The notes under the pieces are model-generated. The model did no database searches and was not told the DNA's origin. It saw only the letters and a list, made by a program, of their open reading frames with translations. Source: Asticcacaulis excentricus CB 48 (lineage in GTDB: Bacteria; Pseudomonadota; Alphaproteobacteria; Caulobacterales; Caulobacteraceae). Taken from it: 64,000 bases of DNA. Below, one piece after another: positions 17,076 to 24,729 of the stretch; positions within the stretch are counted from its first letter, which is position 1, and each line of letters starts with the position of its first letter. The stretch covers positions 2,167,001 through 2,231,000 of the forward strand of contig NC_014816.1 in the NCBI RefSeq assembly GCF_000175215.2, written 5' to 3'. A program made the translations under genes and the position numbers.

Positions 17076-17852
17076 ATGTCCACACTGAAACTCGACATCG
17101 CCGCCAATGGCATAGCGCGCCTGACCCTCAACCGGCCCGACAGGCATAACGCTTTTGATGAGGCGATGATTGGCGACCTGACCAGGACCTTTACGACGCT
17201 GGGGGCAAATCCCGCCGTGCGCCTCGTGGTGCTCAATGGCGCGGGCGAAAGCTTCTGCGCCGGGGGAGACCTCCACTGGATGCAGCGCGCTGCGCAGAAG
17301 ACCGAGGTCGAAAACGAGGCGGATGCTTTTGCGCTAGCACGCATGCTACATACCCTCAACGCCTGTCCGAAACCGGTGATTGGCCTGATCCACGGCGCGT
17401 GTTTTGGCGGCGGTGTCGGCTTGGCGGCGGCCTGCGATATGGTGGTTGCGGCCCCCGATGCGCGCTTTGGCCTAACTGAGGTACGACTGGGCCTGATTCC
17501 GGCGGCCATTTCGCCGTTTGTGGTGGCGAAGATCGGCGCGTCGGCGGCGCGACGCTACTTTCTCACCGGAGAGCGTTTCAGCGCCGAAGAAGCCCGCCGT
17601 ATCGGTCTGGTGCATGAGGTCAAGGCCGGGCTCGATGCCGCCGCCGCACCGTTGATTGACGGCCTGTTGGCCAGCGGGCCAGAGGCCCTGGCTGATGCCA
17701 AGGCCCTGATCTCAGACGTGTCCGGCCGCGCCGTCGATGAGGATCTGCTGCGCCTGACGGCCCGCCGCATCGCTGCTCGCCGCGCCTCCGATGAAGGCCG
17801 CGAAGGCATCGCTGCCTTTCTGGAAAAGCGCATGCCGGGATGGGTAAGATGA
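17076..17852 (+). CDS. liuC: methylglutaconyl-CoA hydratase (crotonase family)
   Basis: 258 residues of the enoyl-CoA hydratase superfamily. It hydrates 3-methylglutaconyl-CoA to HMG-CoA, between MCC and HMG-CoA lyase. The oxyanion-hole segments SFCAGGDLHWM and IHGACFGGGVGLAAACD are present, followed by the FGLTEVRLGLIPA stretch of the family. It lies between the two MCC subunits, the common liuBCD arrangement, and its stop overlaps the start of liuD (ATGA at 17849-17852). Substrate assigned from context and family. Confidence 0.92.
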   Translation: MSTLKLDIAANGIARLTLNRPDRHNAFDEAMIGDLTRTFTTLGANPAVRLVVLNGAGESFCAGGDLHWMQRAAQKTEVENEADAFALARMLHTLNACPKPVIGLIHGACFGGGVGLAAACDMVVAAPDARFGLTEVRLGLIPAAISPFVVAKIGASAARRYFLTGERFSAEEARRIGLVHEVKAGLDAAAAPLIDGLLASGPEALADAKALISDVSGRAVDEDLLRLTARRIAARRASDEGREGIAAFLEKRMPGWVR

Positions 17853-19573
17853 TGTTCCGCAAACTGCTCATCGCCAATCGCGGCGAAATCGCCTGCCGCA
17901 TCATCCGCACGTGTCAACGCCTCGGCATCAAGACCGTCGCCGTCTATTCCGAAGCCGATGCCAAGGCCCTGTTTGTGCGTCAAGCCGACGAGGCGCACCT
18001 GATCGGCCCGGCTCCTGCCGCGCAAAGCTATCTGCGCGGCGACGTGATCATTGAAGTCGCCAGACGCACGGGCGCCGAGGCCATCCATCCGGGCTATGGC
18101 TTCCTATCGGAAAACGCTGAGTTTGCGGAAGCCTGCGCCGCCGCCGGGATCGTCTTTGTCGGCCCGACGCCAGAAGCTATTCGGGCCATGGCATTGAAAG
18201 GCGCGGCCAAGGCGCTCATGGAGGGCGCTGGCGTGCCCGTCACTCCCGGCTATCATGCAGAGGCGCAGGACGAGACGATCCTGCTCACGGCCGCGCGTGA
18301 GATCGGCTTCCCCGTCCTGATCAAGGCCGTGGCCGGCGGCGGCGGCAAGGGTATGCGTCGCGTCGACAATGAATCTGATTTTCCAGAACTCTTGAAATCT
18401 TGTCAAGGCGAAGGGCAAAGCGCGTTTGGCGATCCGCGCGTCCTGATCGAAAAATACATTGAAGTGCCGCGTCATATCGAGATTCAGTTGTTTGCCGACA
18501 GCCACGGCAACGCCCTTCACCTTTATGAACGCGACTGTTCGCTGCAACGGCGCCATCAGAAGGTGATCGAAGAGGCCCCGGCGCCCGGTCTGCCCGAAGC
18601 TATGCGTCAGGCTATGGGTAAAGCGGCGGTCACAGCCGCCAAGGCCATTGGCTATCGCGGTGCGGGCACGATTGAGTTTATCGTCGATGTCTCCAAAGGC
18701 ATCGCGCAAGCGGCCTTTTACTTCATGGAGATGAACACCCGACTTCAGGTCGAACACCCGGTGACAGAGGCCATTACGGGTCTTGACCTCGTCGAATGGC
18801 AGTTGCGCGTCGCCGCCGGCGAAGCCCTGCCCCTGACACAGGCTCAGGTGCCGCTCAACGGCCACGCCATCGAAGCGCGTCTCTATGCCGAAGACCCCGA
18901 ACACGACTTTATGCCGTCCACCGGCACGCTGAACCGTCTCGTCTTTCCGTCCGGGGTTCGCGCCGATTCCGCCGTGGCTCAAGGCGATACGGTCAGCGTC
19001 TTTTATGACCCGATGATCAGCAAGCTAATCGTGCATGGCAAGGATCGTGCGGCAGCGCTTGACGCGCTTCGTACCGCCCTGATCCACACCCGCGCCGAGG
19101 GGCTGAAGACCAATCTGGCTTTCCTGCGGCGCATCGCCTCCGATCCGGATTTCCGCGCCGGGCAAATCGATACGGGCTTTATCGGCCGCCATGTCGAGCG
19201 CCTGACCGCGCCGTGGCCAGATTTGGGGCCGCAGTACGATTTGCTCACCGCTGCGCCCCCAACGCCGTGGCACGATGCGACCGGATTCCGGCTCAACCTC
19301 CCCCCCGCGTCGCCGGTCGATGTGCGCCACCTCACGGACGCTCTGGACGAGGCACATGAGGCTTCTGAGGTCCTCGCGCCCATGCCGGGACTGGTTGTCG
19401 CGGTACACATCAAAGAGGGCGAAACGGTTGAGAAAAACCAGCCGCTGATCGTGCTGGAGGCCATGAAGATTCAACTGACGCTTAAGGCCCCGCGCGCCGG
19501 TGTGGTGACAGGCTTAAGCACCACCACAGGCGAACAGGTCATCGAAAAAGCCGTGTTGCTGAACGTGACATAA
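17849..19573 (+). CDS. liuD: methylcrotonyl-CoA carboxylase alpha subunit (biotin-containing), short form
   Basis: 574 residues if started at ATG 17849, which overlaps the liuC stop; ATG 17840 or 17852 are also possible. The biotin carboxylase domain (about 1-445) has the ATP-grasp glycine loop AVAGGGGKGMRRV and the EMNTRLQVEHPVTE active-site stretch. The C-terminal biotinyl domain ends with EAMKI, where Lys is the biotin attachment site. Typical MCC alpha chains are about 650-670 residues. Here only about 60 residues link the two domains (PTPWHDATGFRLN, then PVDVRHLTDALDE), so much of the usual BT interaction domain is missing. The frame is intact and the operon complete, so the enzyme is probably functional. 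Confidence 0.92.
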   Translation: MMFRKLLIANRGEIACRIIRTCQRLGIKTVAVYSEADAKALFVRQADEAHLIGPAPAAQSYLRGDVIIEVARRTGAEAIHPGYGFLSENAEFAEACAAAGIVFVGPTPEAIRAMALKGAAKALMEGAGVPVTPGYHAEAQDETILLTAAREIGFPVLIKAVAGGGGKGMRRVDNESDFPELLKSCQGEGQSAFGDPRVLIEKYIEVPRHIEIQLFADSHGNALHLYERDCSLQRRHQKVIEEAPAPGLPEAMRQAMGKAAVTAAKAIGYRGAGTIEFIVDVSKGIAQAAFYFMEMNTRLQVEHPVTEAITGLDLVEWQLRVAAGEALPLTQAQVPLNGHAIEARLYAEDPEHDFMPSTGTLNRLVFPSGVRADSAVAQGDTVSVFYDPMISKLIVHGKDRAAALDALRTALIHTRAEGLKTNLAFLRRIASDPDFRAGQIDTGFIGRHVERLTAPWPDLGPQYDLLTAAPPTPWHDATGFRLNLPPASPVDVRHLTDALDEAHEASEVLAPMPGLVVAVHIKEGETVEKNQPLIVLEAMKIQLTLKAPRAGVVTGLSTTTGEQVIEKAVLLNVT

Positions 19574-19576
19574 CCC

Positions 19577-19680
19577 CCTCACCCGGCGCTTGGCGCCATC
19601 CTCTCTCAAGGAGAGGAACTAAAAATGACCTCTCTGCCCCTTCTCCCTTGGGAGAGGACCGGGGCAAGGGGGCAGAGCCA
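19577..19680. repeat. palindromic repeat inside the liu operon
   Basis: In the 119-base gap between liuD and liuA: GGCGC-ttg-GCGCC, CCTCTC-tcaag-GAGAGG (19600-19616), then TCTCCC-tt-GGGAGA (19642-19655), then ACCGGGGCAAGGGGG. All three stems are short exact inverted repeats. It may stabilise the 3' end of the upstream mRNA or attenuate; that is inference. Confidence 0.55.
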
Positions 19681-19692
19681 CAGGAAACGACC

Positions 19693-20853
19693 ATGACCGA
19701 TTTTCCGCATCTGCAATTCGCCCACGGCGACGACATCGACGCCCTGCGCGACACGGTAGCGAAGTTCGCCGCCGCCGAAATCGCGCCGCACGCCGCCGAA
19801 ATTGACCGCACGGATCAGTTTCCTATGCCCCTGTGGCGCAAGATGGGGGATTTGGGCATTCTGGGCCTGACCGCGCCCGACATGTATGGCGGGGCGGAAA
19901 TGGGCTATCTGGCGCACACCATCGCCATGGAAGAGATCAGCCGCGCCTCAGCCTCGGTCGGCCTGTCCTATGGTGCGCATTCCAACCTCTGCGTCAATCA
20001 GATCGTTCGCAACGGCAATGAGGCGCAAAAGGCGCGATACCTGCCGCGCCTGATCAATGGCGAGCACGTCGGCGCTTTAGCCATGTCGGAACCGGGAGCC
20101 GGTTCAGACGTCATGTCGATGAAGCTGCGCGCCGAAAAGCGCGGCGAGCATTATGTGCTCAACGGGTCCAAAATGTGGATCACGAACGGGCCGGACGCCG
20201 ATGTACTGGTCGTTTATGCGCGCACGGCAGAAGGCTCAAAGGGCGTCACCGCCTTCCTGATCGAGAAAGATTTTGCGGGCTTTTCGGTGGCGCAAAAGCT
20301 CGACAAGCTAGGGATGCGCGGTTCGCATACAGGCGAACTCGTCTTCGCCGACTGCGAGGTACCCGAAGAGAATGTTTTGAGCACCGAAGGCCGGGGCGCG
20401 GCGGTGCTGATGTCGGGTCTCGACTATGAGCGCGTGGTTCTTTCCGGTGGACCTTTGGGCATCATGCGCGCCTGCCTCAACGCGGTTATACCCTATGTGC
20501 ATGAGCGTCAGCAGTTCGGCGCGCCGATTGGCACGTTTCAGCTGATGCAGGGCAAGATTGCCGATATGTACGCCACCTGGGGGGCCTGCCGCGCCTATGT
20601 CTATGCCGTGGCGGCCGCCTGCGACCGCGGCGAGACGACGCGCAAGGACGCTGCCGCCTGCATCCTCTATGCGGCGGAAAAGGCGACTTGGATGGCCGGT
20701 GAAGCTATCCAGTGTCTGGGCGGCAATGGCTATGTCAATGAGTACCCGACCGGGCGGCTGTGGCGCGACGCCAAGCTGTACGAAATCGGTGCGGGCACAA
20801 GCGAAATCCGGCGTATGCTGATCGGACGCGAACTGTTCGAGGAAACGAAGTGA
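19693..20853 (+). CDS. liuA: isovaleryl-CoA dehydrogenase
   Basis: 386 residues from ATG 19693 (MTDFPHLQF). FAD enzyme that oxidises isovaleryl-CoA to 3-methylcrotonyl-CoA and passes electrons to ETF. Acyl-CoA dehydrogenase signatures ALAMSEPGAGSDV and QCLGGNGYVNEYP are present. The probable catalytic base is Glu246 in GLDYERVVLSGGPLG, the position that distinguishes isovaleryl-CoA dehydrogenase from other family members. It follows the repeat-containing gap after liuD, and its stop overlaps the GTG start of liuE. Confidence 0.94.
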   Translation: MTDFPHLQFAHGDDIDALRDTVAKFAAAEIAPHAAEIDRTDQFPMPLWRKMGDLGILGLTAPDMYGGAEMGYLAHTIAMEEISRASASVGLSYGAHSNLCVNQIVRNGNEAQKARYLPRLINGEHVGALAMSEPGAGSDVMSMKLRAEKRGEHYVLNGSKMWITNGPDADVLVVYARTAEGSKGVTAFLIEKDFAGFSVAQKLDKLGMRGSHTGELVFADCEVPEENVLSTEGRGAAVLMSGLDYERVVLSGGPLGIMRACLNAVIPYVHERQQFGAPIGTFQLMQGKIADMYATWGACRAYVYAVAAACDRGETTRKDAAACILYAAEKATWMAGEAIQCLGGNGYVNEYPTGRLWRDAKLYEIGAGTSEIRRMLIGRELFEETK

Positions 20854-21746
20854 CCCGCCCCAGCCACGTCACCCTCTACGAAGTCGGGCCTCGCGATGGC
20901 CTCCAGGCCGAGGCGCAGATCGTCCCGGCCACAACCAAGATCGCCCTGATCGACCGCCTGTCACAAACGGGTCTGCGCTTTATCGAAGCCACCAGTTTTG
21001 TCTCACCGAAATGGGTGCCGCAGATGGCCGATGCCGCTGAGGTCATGGCCGGGATCACCCGCGCGCGCCACCTGACCTATCCGGTGCTGACGCCCAATCT
21101 CAAAGGCTATGAGGCGGCGCGGGCAGCAGGGGCGCAAAGCGTCGCTGTTTTTGCCGCGGCATCCGAAACTTTCAGCCAGAAAAACATCAATGCCAGCATA
21201 GCTGAAAGCCTTGAGCGCTTTGCCCCGGTCGCCGCGCGCGCGCGCGAAGACGGCGTCCGCTTACGCGGTTATGTGTCGTGTGCCATCGCCTGCCCCTACG
21301 AAGGCCCGATTGCCCCCGAAGCCGTCGCCGAGGTGACGCAAAGCCTGATCGACATGGGCTGCTACGAGGTGTCACTGGGCGACACCATCGGGCGCGGTAC
21401 TCCGGGCGATACGCAGCGCCTTCTGGAGGTCGTGTTAAAGCGCGTGGAAGCTACGAAGCTGGCGGTGCATTTTCACGACACCTGGGGGCAAGCTCTGGCC
21501 AATATTCTCGTGTCCCTCGACTATGGCATAGCCACGATTGATGCCTCGGTCGGAGGGCTGGGTGGTTGCCCCTACGCACCCGGGGCCAGCGGTAATGTGG
21601 CAACAGAAGATGTGCTCTACATGCTCAACGGGCTTAGCATAGAGACAGGCGTCGATCTCGAAAAGGTCATCGACACAGCGTGGTTTATCTCCGACGCGCT
21701 GGGCCGCCCGCCGAAGTCCAGGACCGCGGTGGCGCGCGGCCGCTGA
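20850..21746 (+). CDS. liuE: hydroxymethylglutaryl-CoA lyase
   Basis: 298 residues from GTG 20850, which overlaps the liuA stop (GTGA). It cleaves HMG-CoA into acetyl-CoA and acetoacetate, the end of leucine breakdown. TIM-barrel signatures: EVGPRDGLQAE at the start (catalytic Arg/Asp), HFHDTWGQAL metal-binding stretch, and catalytic Cys240 in VGGLGGCPYAPGASGN. Last gene of the operon; its stop codon is immediately adjacent to the stop of the convergent CAP-domain gene with no base between. Confidence 0.94.
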   Translation: MTRPSHVTLYEVGPRDGLQAEAQIVPATTKIALIDRLSQTGLRFIEATSFVSPKWVPQMADAAEVMAGITRARHLTYPVLTPNLKGYEAARAAGAQSVAVFAAASETFSQKNINASIAESLERFAPVAARAREDGVRLRGYVSCAIACPYEGPIAPEAVAEVTQSLIDMGCYEVSLGDTIGRGTPGDTQRLLEVVLKRVEATKLAVHFHDTWGQALANILVSLDYGIATIDASVGGLGGCPYAPGASGNVATEDVLYMLNGLSIETGVDLEKVIDTAWFISDALGRPPKSRTAVARGR

Positions 21747-22430
21747 TCAGTTTCCGGCCACCTTCATGTGGCGACCAAAGACCTGCGTCCAGTAGAAATA
21801 ATAGGGAACGTGCGCCTGACCCACCGGCTGGTCCTGCGTGTCGTGGACATAGCCGACCCCCATCTCCTCATAGCCGCAATTGAGGATATTGGCGCGGTGG
21901 CCTGGGCTGGTCATCCATTCCTCAAACACCCGATCAGCCGTCTTCTGACCGGCCGCGACATTCTCACCCAAAAGCGTATAGACATAGCCGGTGGCATGCA
22001 CCCGGTCCTTTAACTTTATACCGTCGTCCGTGTAGTGATAGACGTAGTTTTTCTCGGACATGGAAACGCTTTGACGCTGAGCCGCCTGCATGAGCTGATC
22101 GCTGAGACGCAAGGGGCCGCAGCCGTTTTCGGCGCGCACATGATTGACCCGTTCGAGCAGGATGGCCGCCTGATCCTGCATCTCTTCACTGATGTCGTAA
22201 TGCGGTGCGTCTGGCACCAGCGCGGCACTGAGGTCAGGAGCCTTAACCACCGTATTGACGCGGCGATAGGTCATGCCGGTGGTCCCGGCCTGTGGCGACG
22301 GCGAACTCAGCAAGGCGTCAACCGCCGCTTCAGCGGTGGCATCCAGCCGCTGAATCTTCTCGTCCGCCACACCTGCGCCCGCAAACAGCGCCGACGCCAC
22401 AACGGATAAAACCACTGCCCGCATAGCCAT
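21747..22430 (-). CDS. secreted CAP (SCP/PR1) domain protein
   Basis: 227 residues. Signal peptide about 1-22 (MAMRAVVLSVVASALFAGAGVA). A spacer rich in Ala/Ser precedes the CAP domain (about 90-220) with LLERVNHVRAENG, GLYxENVA-like LLGENVAAG and VFEEWMTSPGHRANIL segments, and a C-terminal YFYWTQVFGR. Bacterial CAP proteins are exported and of unclear function; some bind lipids or cell-wall components. Single gene, convergent with liuE. Confidence 0.85.
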   Translation of the reverse strand: MAMRAVVLSVVASALFAGAGVADEKIQRLDATAEAAVDALLSSPSPQAGTTGMTYRRVNTVVKAPDLSAALVPDAPHYDISEEMQDQAAILLERVNHVRAENGCGPLRLSDQLMQAAQRQSVSMSEKNYVYHYTDDGIKLKDRVHATGYVYTLLGENVAAGQKTADRVFEEWMTSPGHRANILNCGYEEMGVGYVHDTQDQPVGQAHVPYYFYWTQVFGRHMKVAGN

Positions 22431-22505
22431 CCCCGACTTAGCTTCAGGCGGACATCTTGTGGCCTCAAATGTAAACTTTCCGGTAAGAAACGGGCTTAAG
22501 CGGGG

Positions 22506-23552
22506 TTAGTCATAAAGCTCGCGCGACAGGGGCGCAAACAGGGCTTCGACGCTTCGGGCGCTGACGCAACCGATGGATTGCGGCAGCCAGTGCGGTGAGT
22601 GGTCCTTGTCCTCTAAGACCGCGCGCACGCCCTCAAGGAAGTCGTGGCTCTGGCAGAGGCGCGAGGCGATGCGGAACTCCATCTCCATCACCTGCTCAAA
22701 GGTCTCCAGACGGCGGCCTTCGCGCAGATGGCGCAGCGTCACACTCATCGAAAACGGCGAGCGAGTGGCCAGCACCTCGCCCTGATGCTGCGCCCAGTCG
22801 GAGTCCTCCAGCTTCAGCGCAATGGCGATATCGGCGAGCGTCGCCTTGCCGAAGATGCGGTTGATGACTTCCAGGTGCTCTGTGTAGGACGGTTCACCCA
22901 CGGGCCGGTCATAGCGGTGCAGGATGTTGTCGATATCCCCTCCGGCCAGAAGCTCCGCCTTCAAAGCGGGCAGGTCAGCGGCCGCCACATGGTGGGTGCT
23001 GATCTGCGCCGCGCGCACATCAGTCCCTTTGAGCCGCTCACCCGTCAGGGCCAGCCAGGTGCCGGTTTCCCCCACCATGCGGGGCAGGAACCAGCCACCA
23101 CCGACATCCGGGAACAGCCCAATGCCGGTTTCGGGCATGGCAAACAGGGTGTTTTCGGTCGAGACGCGATGCGAGCCGTGCACGCTGATGCCGACGCCAC
23201 CGCCCATGGTCACACCGTCAATCAGGGCGACAAAGGGCTTGGGGAAACGTTTGATCAGCGTATTGAGACGGTATTCGGTGCGGAAGAATTCGCGCGCCGC
23301 TTCGCCGTCTGCGCGGCCTGAGCGTGCCGCTGCACGGACATCGCCACCGGCGCAAAAGGCACGCCCGCTATGGTCCAGAACGACGTAGCGAACACGGTCA
23401 TCGGCAGCCCACTGGCTAAGCGTGTGCGCCATGTCGCGGCACATGGCGGTGGTCAGGGCATTGAGAGCCTGCGGCCGGTTAAGCGTCAGCCGTCCGACCC
23501 CGTTTTCCACCTGAGCCAGAACGGGTTTTTCCTCAACACCGAGCGCGTCCAT
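22506..23552 (-). CDS. 3-hydroxyisobutyryl-CoA hydrolase / enoyl-CoA hydratase-isomerase family
   Basis: 348 residues from ATG 23550-23552, preceded by GGAAGG. It belongs to the long crotonase branch typified by human HIBCH, which cleaves 3-hydroxyisobutyryl-CoA in valine breakdown. Seen: GRAFCAGGDVRA oxyanion-hole turn, ALIDGVTMGGGVGISVHGSHR, and FAMPETGIGLFPDVGGGWFLPR, a stretch characteristic of this branch. The C-terminal helices (about 240-345) extend beyond an ordinary hydratase. It lies downstream of leucine dehydrogenase on the same strand, separated by a terminator. The valine role is inferred from the family. Confidence 0.85.
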   Translation of the reverse strand: MDALGVEEKPVLAQVENGVGRLTLNRPQALNALTTAMCRDMAHTLSQWAADDRVRYVVLDHSGRAFCAGGDVRAAARSGRADGEAAREFFRTEYRLNTLIKRFPKPFVALIDGVTMGGGVGISVHGSHRVSTENTLFAMPETGIGLFPDVGGGWFLPRMVGETGTWLALTGERLKGTDVRAAQISTHHVAAADLPALKAELLAGGDIDNILHRYDRPVGEPSYTEHLEVINRIFGKATLADIAIALKLEDSDWAQHQGEVLATRSPFSMSVTLRHLREGRRLETFEQVMEMEFRIASRLCQSHDFLEGVRAVLEDKDHSPHWLPQSIGCVSARSVEALFAPLSRELYD

Positions 23553-23649
23553 AGGCCTTCCTTTCGCGTTTTCCTGTGCATTTTGCTGCACCTCATTGGG
23601 TGCAGCATTTTTTGTCAGATAACCACGGAATCAGCGGATTGGGAACTGT

Positions 23650-23682
23650 ATAAAACCGCCTCCCCCGATTTTAGGGGAAGCG
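23650..23682 (-). terminator. rho-independent terminator after leucine dehydrogenase
   Basis: On the minus strand CGCTTCCCC pairs with GGGGAGGCG (nine pairs, one G-T wobble) around an 8-base loop, followed by GTTTTATA. It begins 10 bases after the leucine dehydrogenase stop and separates that operon from the hydrolase gene. Confidence 0.75.
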
Positions 23683-23691
23683 CTTTTGACG

Positions 23692-24729
23692 TTACGCCCT
23701 CACCATTTTCGCTTTGGCCAGCGTGTCAGCTACGTCGCCGGTAAGGCGCTTTTCACCCTGGGCACGGGCAAAGATATCGGCCAGACGCGGGCCGATGGCT
23801 TCGATCTGCGCGTCGATGCCGGCGCGATCAACGCCACCATTATATTCCGCCGACACGGCAATAATGCCGCCGGCATTGATCACGTAGTCCGGCGCGTAGA
23901 GAATGCCGCGACGGGCCAGAACCGCGCCGACTTCCGGCACCGACAACTGGTTGTTGGCGGCCCCGGCAACTACGGCGGCGGTCATGCGTTCGGCTACGTC
24001 AGGGGTGATGATAGACCCCAGCGCGCAAGGCGCAATCACATCGGCGTCGCTCAGCAGGATGTCTGCGACATTGCCCATTTCCGCGCCGAAGCGGTCGACC
24101 ATTTCAACCACGCGCGTGGTGTGAATGTCCGCCACGATCAGCTTTGCACCGCGCGCGTGCAGTTCCTGACACAGGTAGCCGCCGACATGGCCTAGCCCTT
24201 GAACCGCGATACGCACGCCTTCCAAGCTGTCGCGCCCCAGACGCGCCTGTACCGCCGCTTCTATGCCAATAGCCACGCCGCGCGCCGTAAACGGCGACGG
24301 GTCACCACCCACCGAACCCTCTGTGGCCAGGCCGGACACATACTTCGTCTGACGCGCAACGACCATCATGTCTGACACGCCGACACCGACGTCTTCGGCA
24401 GTGATATACTGCCCACCCAGCGCTTCGACCGCGCGACCGAAAGCCGTGAAAATCTGCTCGCGGTTTTCCGGTGCGACAGGGCCCATGATAACCGCCTTGC
24501 CGCCGCCAAACGGCAACTCAGCCATAGCGTTCTTATAGCTCATGCCGCGCGATAGGCGCAGTGCGTCGGTGCGCGCCGCCGCCGCATCGTCATAGGTCCA
24601 AAGACGGCAACCACCCGCTGCCGGCCCCCGCGCCGTCGAATGGACCGCGATGATGGCGCGCAGGCCGGTTTCGGGATCGTTGACATCGACGACCTTTTCA
24701 TGCGCGTCATATGAAGGCGTATCAAACAT
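23692..24729 (-). CDS. leucine dehydrogenase (Glu/Leu/Phe/Val dehydrogenase family)
   Basis: 345 residues. NAD-dependent oxidative deamination of branched-chain amino acids to 2-oxo acids. The substrate domain carries RGPAAGGCRLW and the catalytic-Lys loop PFGGGKAVI (Lys78 region). The Rossmann domain has VQGLGHVGGYLCQEL and the NNQL / YAPDYVINAGGII stretches. The size (about 345) and glycine loop fit leucine dehydrogenase rather than the longer glutamate dehydrogenases. It overlaps the oxidoreductase gene upstream by 8 bases (24722-24729), so the two are translationally coupled. Valine or phenylalanine preference cannot be excluded. Confidence 0.9.
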   Translation of the reverse strand: MFDTPSYDAHEKVVDVNDPETGLRAIIAVHSTARGPAAGGCRLWTYDDAAAARTDALRLSRGMSYKNAMAELPFGGGKAVIMGPVAPENREQIFTAFGRAVEALGGQYITAEDVGVGVSDMMVVARQTKYVSGLATEGSVGGDPSPFTARGVAIGIEAAVQARLGRDSLEGVRIAVQGLGHVGGYLCQELHARGAKLIVADIHTTRVVEMVDRFGAEMGNVADILLSDADVIAPCALGSIITPDVAERMTAAVVAGAANNQLSVPEVGAVLARRGILYAPDYVINAGGIIAVSAEYNGGVDRAGIDAQIEAIGPRLADIFARAQGEKRLTGDVADTLAKAKMVRA

